The notes under the pieces: generated by a model
What the model was told of the DNA's origin: nothing
The model's database searches: none
Seen by the model: only the letters and a program-made list of their open reading frames with translations
Source: Flagellimonas abyssi
GTDB taxonomy: Bacteria > Bacteroidota > Bacteroidia > Flavobacteriales > Flavobacteriaceae
Reading direction: 5' to 3'
NCBI RefSeq assembly: GCF_019457905.1
Contig: NZ_JAHZSV010000001.1
Location: 186,001 to 250,000 of the forward strand
DNA: 64,000 nucleotides
Made by a program: the position numbers and the translations under genes
Shown here: in pieces, positions 62,490-64,000 of the stretch
Numbering within the stretch: the first letter of the stretch is position 1
Layout of the letters: each line of letters opens with the position of its first letter

Positions 62490-62529
62490 CTCAAATGTCA
62501 AATCGGCATCTTGCATAGATTTACTCCAT

Positions 62530-63729
62530 ATGAGCCACGCTTCCTCCCCATTTAGCAAACAACAATTGCTTCCCCAAGAAGAAACCTTGGAGGTCACCAA
62601 ACAAAAGGGCGAACTTTTTATTGGGATACCCAAAGAAAACCAATACCAAGAAAAGCGGGTTTGCCTTACACCAGATGCCGTAAATGCCATTACTGCGAAC
62701 GGACATCGGGTGTTGTTGGAATCCGGGGCTGGCGAAGGAGCCAATTTTTCCGATATCGATTATACCAATGCCGGGGCGGAAATTACCAGGGATACCAAAA
62801 AGGTGTTTTCCTGTCCGATAATTCTAAAAGTGGAGCCCCCCACCCTTTCCGAGATTGAGATGTTGAATCCGCAGACCATTGTTATTTCTGCGCTTCAAAT
62901 TAAGACCCAAAACAAAGAATATTTTGAAACCATGGCCAAACGAAGATTAACGGCCATAGCGTTTGAATACATACGGGATGAAGACGGAAACTATCCGGCC
63001 GTCCGCTCCCTTAGTGAAATTGCTGGTATTTCTTCAATCCTAATTGCTTCCGAATTGATGTCAAACCCTAATACGGGCAACGGCCTAATGTTCGGAAATA
63101 TTAGTGGTGTTCCACCCGTAGAGGTTGTCATTATTGGAGCTGGGACAGTAGGTGAATTTGCCGCCAGATCTGCGATTGGGCTTGGTGCCAACGTAAAGGT
63201 TTTTGATAACTCCATCAGTAAGCTGAGAACATTGCAGGCCAATTTGAAGCAAACCGTATATACCTCTACAGTACAGCCCAAAAATTTATTGAAATCCCTA
63301 AAACGTTGCGATGTGGCCATTGGCGCCACACGCGGAAAGGACCGTTCGCCCGTTGTTGTTTCCAAATCCATGGTGGAAAATATGAAGAAAGGGGCCGTGA
63401 TCATCGATGTGAGTATTGATATGGGAGGTTGTTTTGAAACTTCCGAAGTAACTACACATAGAAAACCCACTTTTGAAAAATACGGGGTCATTCATTACGG
63501 GGTACCAAATATTCCTTCTAGATACCCAAGGACTTCCTCCATTTCCATCAGTAATATCTTCACTCCATATTTATTAAAAATCGGGGAAGAAGGTGGTTTG
63601 GAACACTCAATTAGATTTGATAAAGGCTTGCGCAATGGACTTTATATGTACCACGGAATTTTAACGAACAAATCGGTTGGTGATTGGTTCGGCATGAGCT
63701 ACAACGATATTAACTTTCTTATTTTTTAA
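62530..63729 (+). CDS. ald: Alanine dehydrogenase / PNT-family protein
   Basis: A 399-residue member of the alanine dehydrogenase/pyridine nucleotide transhydrogenase family, expected to interconvert alanine and pyruvate with NAD. Substrate region EKRVCLTPDAVNAI with the conserved Arg, LKVEPP (Lys), and the Rossmann fold VVIIGAGTVGEFAARSAIGLGANV are present, as is the C-terminal SLGxxx-type VIIDVSIDMGGCFETS. The usual catalytic His (YLHLA-type motif) reads SALQIK here, so His is replaced by Gln. Activity may therefore differ from textbook Ald. The protein is about 25-30 residues longer at the N-terminus than typical. The next gene follows after 5 bases. Confidence 0.82.
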   Translation: MSHASSPFSKQQLLPQEETLEVTKQKGELFIGIPKENQYQEKRVCLTPDAVNAITANGHRVLLESGAGEGANFSDIDYTNAGAEITRDTKKVFSCPIILKVEPPTLSEIEMLNPQTIVISALQIKTQNKEYFETMAKRRLTAIAFEYIRDEDGNYPAVRSLSEIAGISSILIASELMSNPNTGNGLMFGNISGVPPVEVVIIGAGTVGEFAARSAIGLGANVKVFDNSISKLRTLQANLKQTVYTSTVQPKNLLKSLKRCDVAIGATRGKDRSPVVVSKSMVENMKKGAVIIDVSIDMGGCFETSEVTTHRKPTFEKYGVIHYGVPNIPSRYPRTSSISISNIFTPYLLKIGEEGGLEHSIRFDKGLRNGLYMYHGILTNKSVGDWFGMSYNDINFLIF

Positions 63730-63734
63730 TATAG

Positions 63735-64000
63735 ATGGCATTTTTGAAACGATTGGGATGGTACTTGGTTGGACTATCCATAGGATTGATTTTTTTAGTT
63801 TTTTTCTTGAAGAAAAAATCAGGCGAGGAAGGGTTTGATTTCTGCTATTTGCCCAATTGCAGGGTACTCAAGGACATGCGCTCCAAACCATTGATTTTCT
63901 CTGAATCGCTTCCAGAGCAATACCAAGACACCCTGATGGTTCAGGCCTTTTTAAAGGATGGAAATGTTGATTTTGGCAAGAGCGACACCAAATCCGAACC
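63735..64000 (+). CDS. DUF4258-like membrane-anchored protein, N-terminal part (runs off window)
   Basis: The reading frame starts at 63735 (MAFLKRLGWYLVGLSIGLIF) and is open to the right edge (88 codons visible). One N-terminal membrane helix (about 10-26) is followed by FFLKKKSGE and a soluble part (CYLPNCRVLKDMRSKPLIFS). The position right after an alanine dehydrogenase-family gene and the opening resemble flavobacterial DUF4258 proteins as I remember them; the domain itself lies beyond the edge. Confidence 0.6.
   Translation, partial: MAFLKRLGWYLVGLSIGLIFLVFFLKKKSGEEGFDFCYLPNCRVLKDMRSKPLIFSESLPEQYQDTLMVQAFLKDGNVDFGKSDTKSE

Noticed and set aside
1-64000. CRISPR arrays, tRNA or rRNA genes, insertion sequences, prophage or defence systems
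   Set aside because: No regularly spaced repeats, cloverleaf sequences, transposase or integrase motifs, or phage genes were seen. The SF2 helicase has no restriction or defence partner beside it.

Overview
The window is a stretch of chromosome from a marine-type member of the Flavobacteriaceae (Bacteroidota). Several things point there: TonB receptor/DUF4249 pairs, the type IX secretion regulator PorX, a fused lpxC-fabZ gene, a short primary-type sigma factor beginning MRQLKI, HisIE and HisB fusions, and promoters with the Bacteroidota -7 box TAnnTTTG. The gene complement resembles Flagellimonas/Muricauda-like organisms, but the genus is a guess. I see no rRNA, tRNA, CRISPR array, insertion sequence or prophage. 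Almost all the DNA is coding.

Layout. 1-13.3 kb: secreted or surface hydrolases and lipoproteins (a cut-off amidohydrolase, an LRR lipoprotein, an M13 peptidase, a DUF3857/transglutaminase protein, a Tat-exported class V aminotransferase, two YdeI-like paralogues around a VOC protein, an M28 peptidase). 13.5-18.1 kb: a small outer-membrane barrel, an unusual XRE-DUF4870-serine hydrolase fusion, and aguB-aguA (agmatine to putrescine). 18.1-27.9 kb: glycosyltransferase, helicase, a primary-type sigma factor, two previously uncalled paralogous microproteins, a degenerate Hpt-like protein, a dipeptidase and several conserved proteins. 28-29.6 kb: cysE-cysM. 30.3-32.9 kb: a MoxR-like AAA ATPase and its VWA partner.

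33-40.3 kb is an ECF sigma factor locus. A TonB receptor/DUF4249 operon diverges from an ECF sigma, putative anti-sigma, DUF4097, outer-membrane barrel and DUF2807 series. Three promoters share GCAACC-16 bp-GTCT(T/A)T, so the locus looks like a self-contained, autoregulated envelope regulon.

40.3-48.9 kb is a complete histidine operon on the minus strand (hisG-D-C-B-H-GNAT-A-DinB-SMR-F-IE). It is preceded by a 17-residue leader peptide with three consecutive His codons, a strong terminator, and a computable antiterminator pairing: a classical attenuator. Upstream lie an SPFH protein, a VWA membrane protein and fabG, then sucD. 53.5-59.5 kb is the lipid A cluster (an HD phosphohydrolase, lpxD, lpxC-fabZ, lpxA, efp, a second lpxD-like gene). 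59.5-64 kb holds porX, tsaE, a 44-residue secreted peptide with its own palindromic upstream sites, a membrane protein, an alanine dehydrogenase-family gene and the start of one more membrane-anchored protein.

Method limits: all reading is by eye and memory of protein families. Domain positions are approximate. Promoters and operators are motif matches, not measurements.
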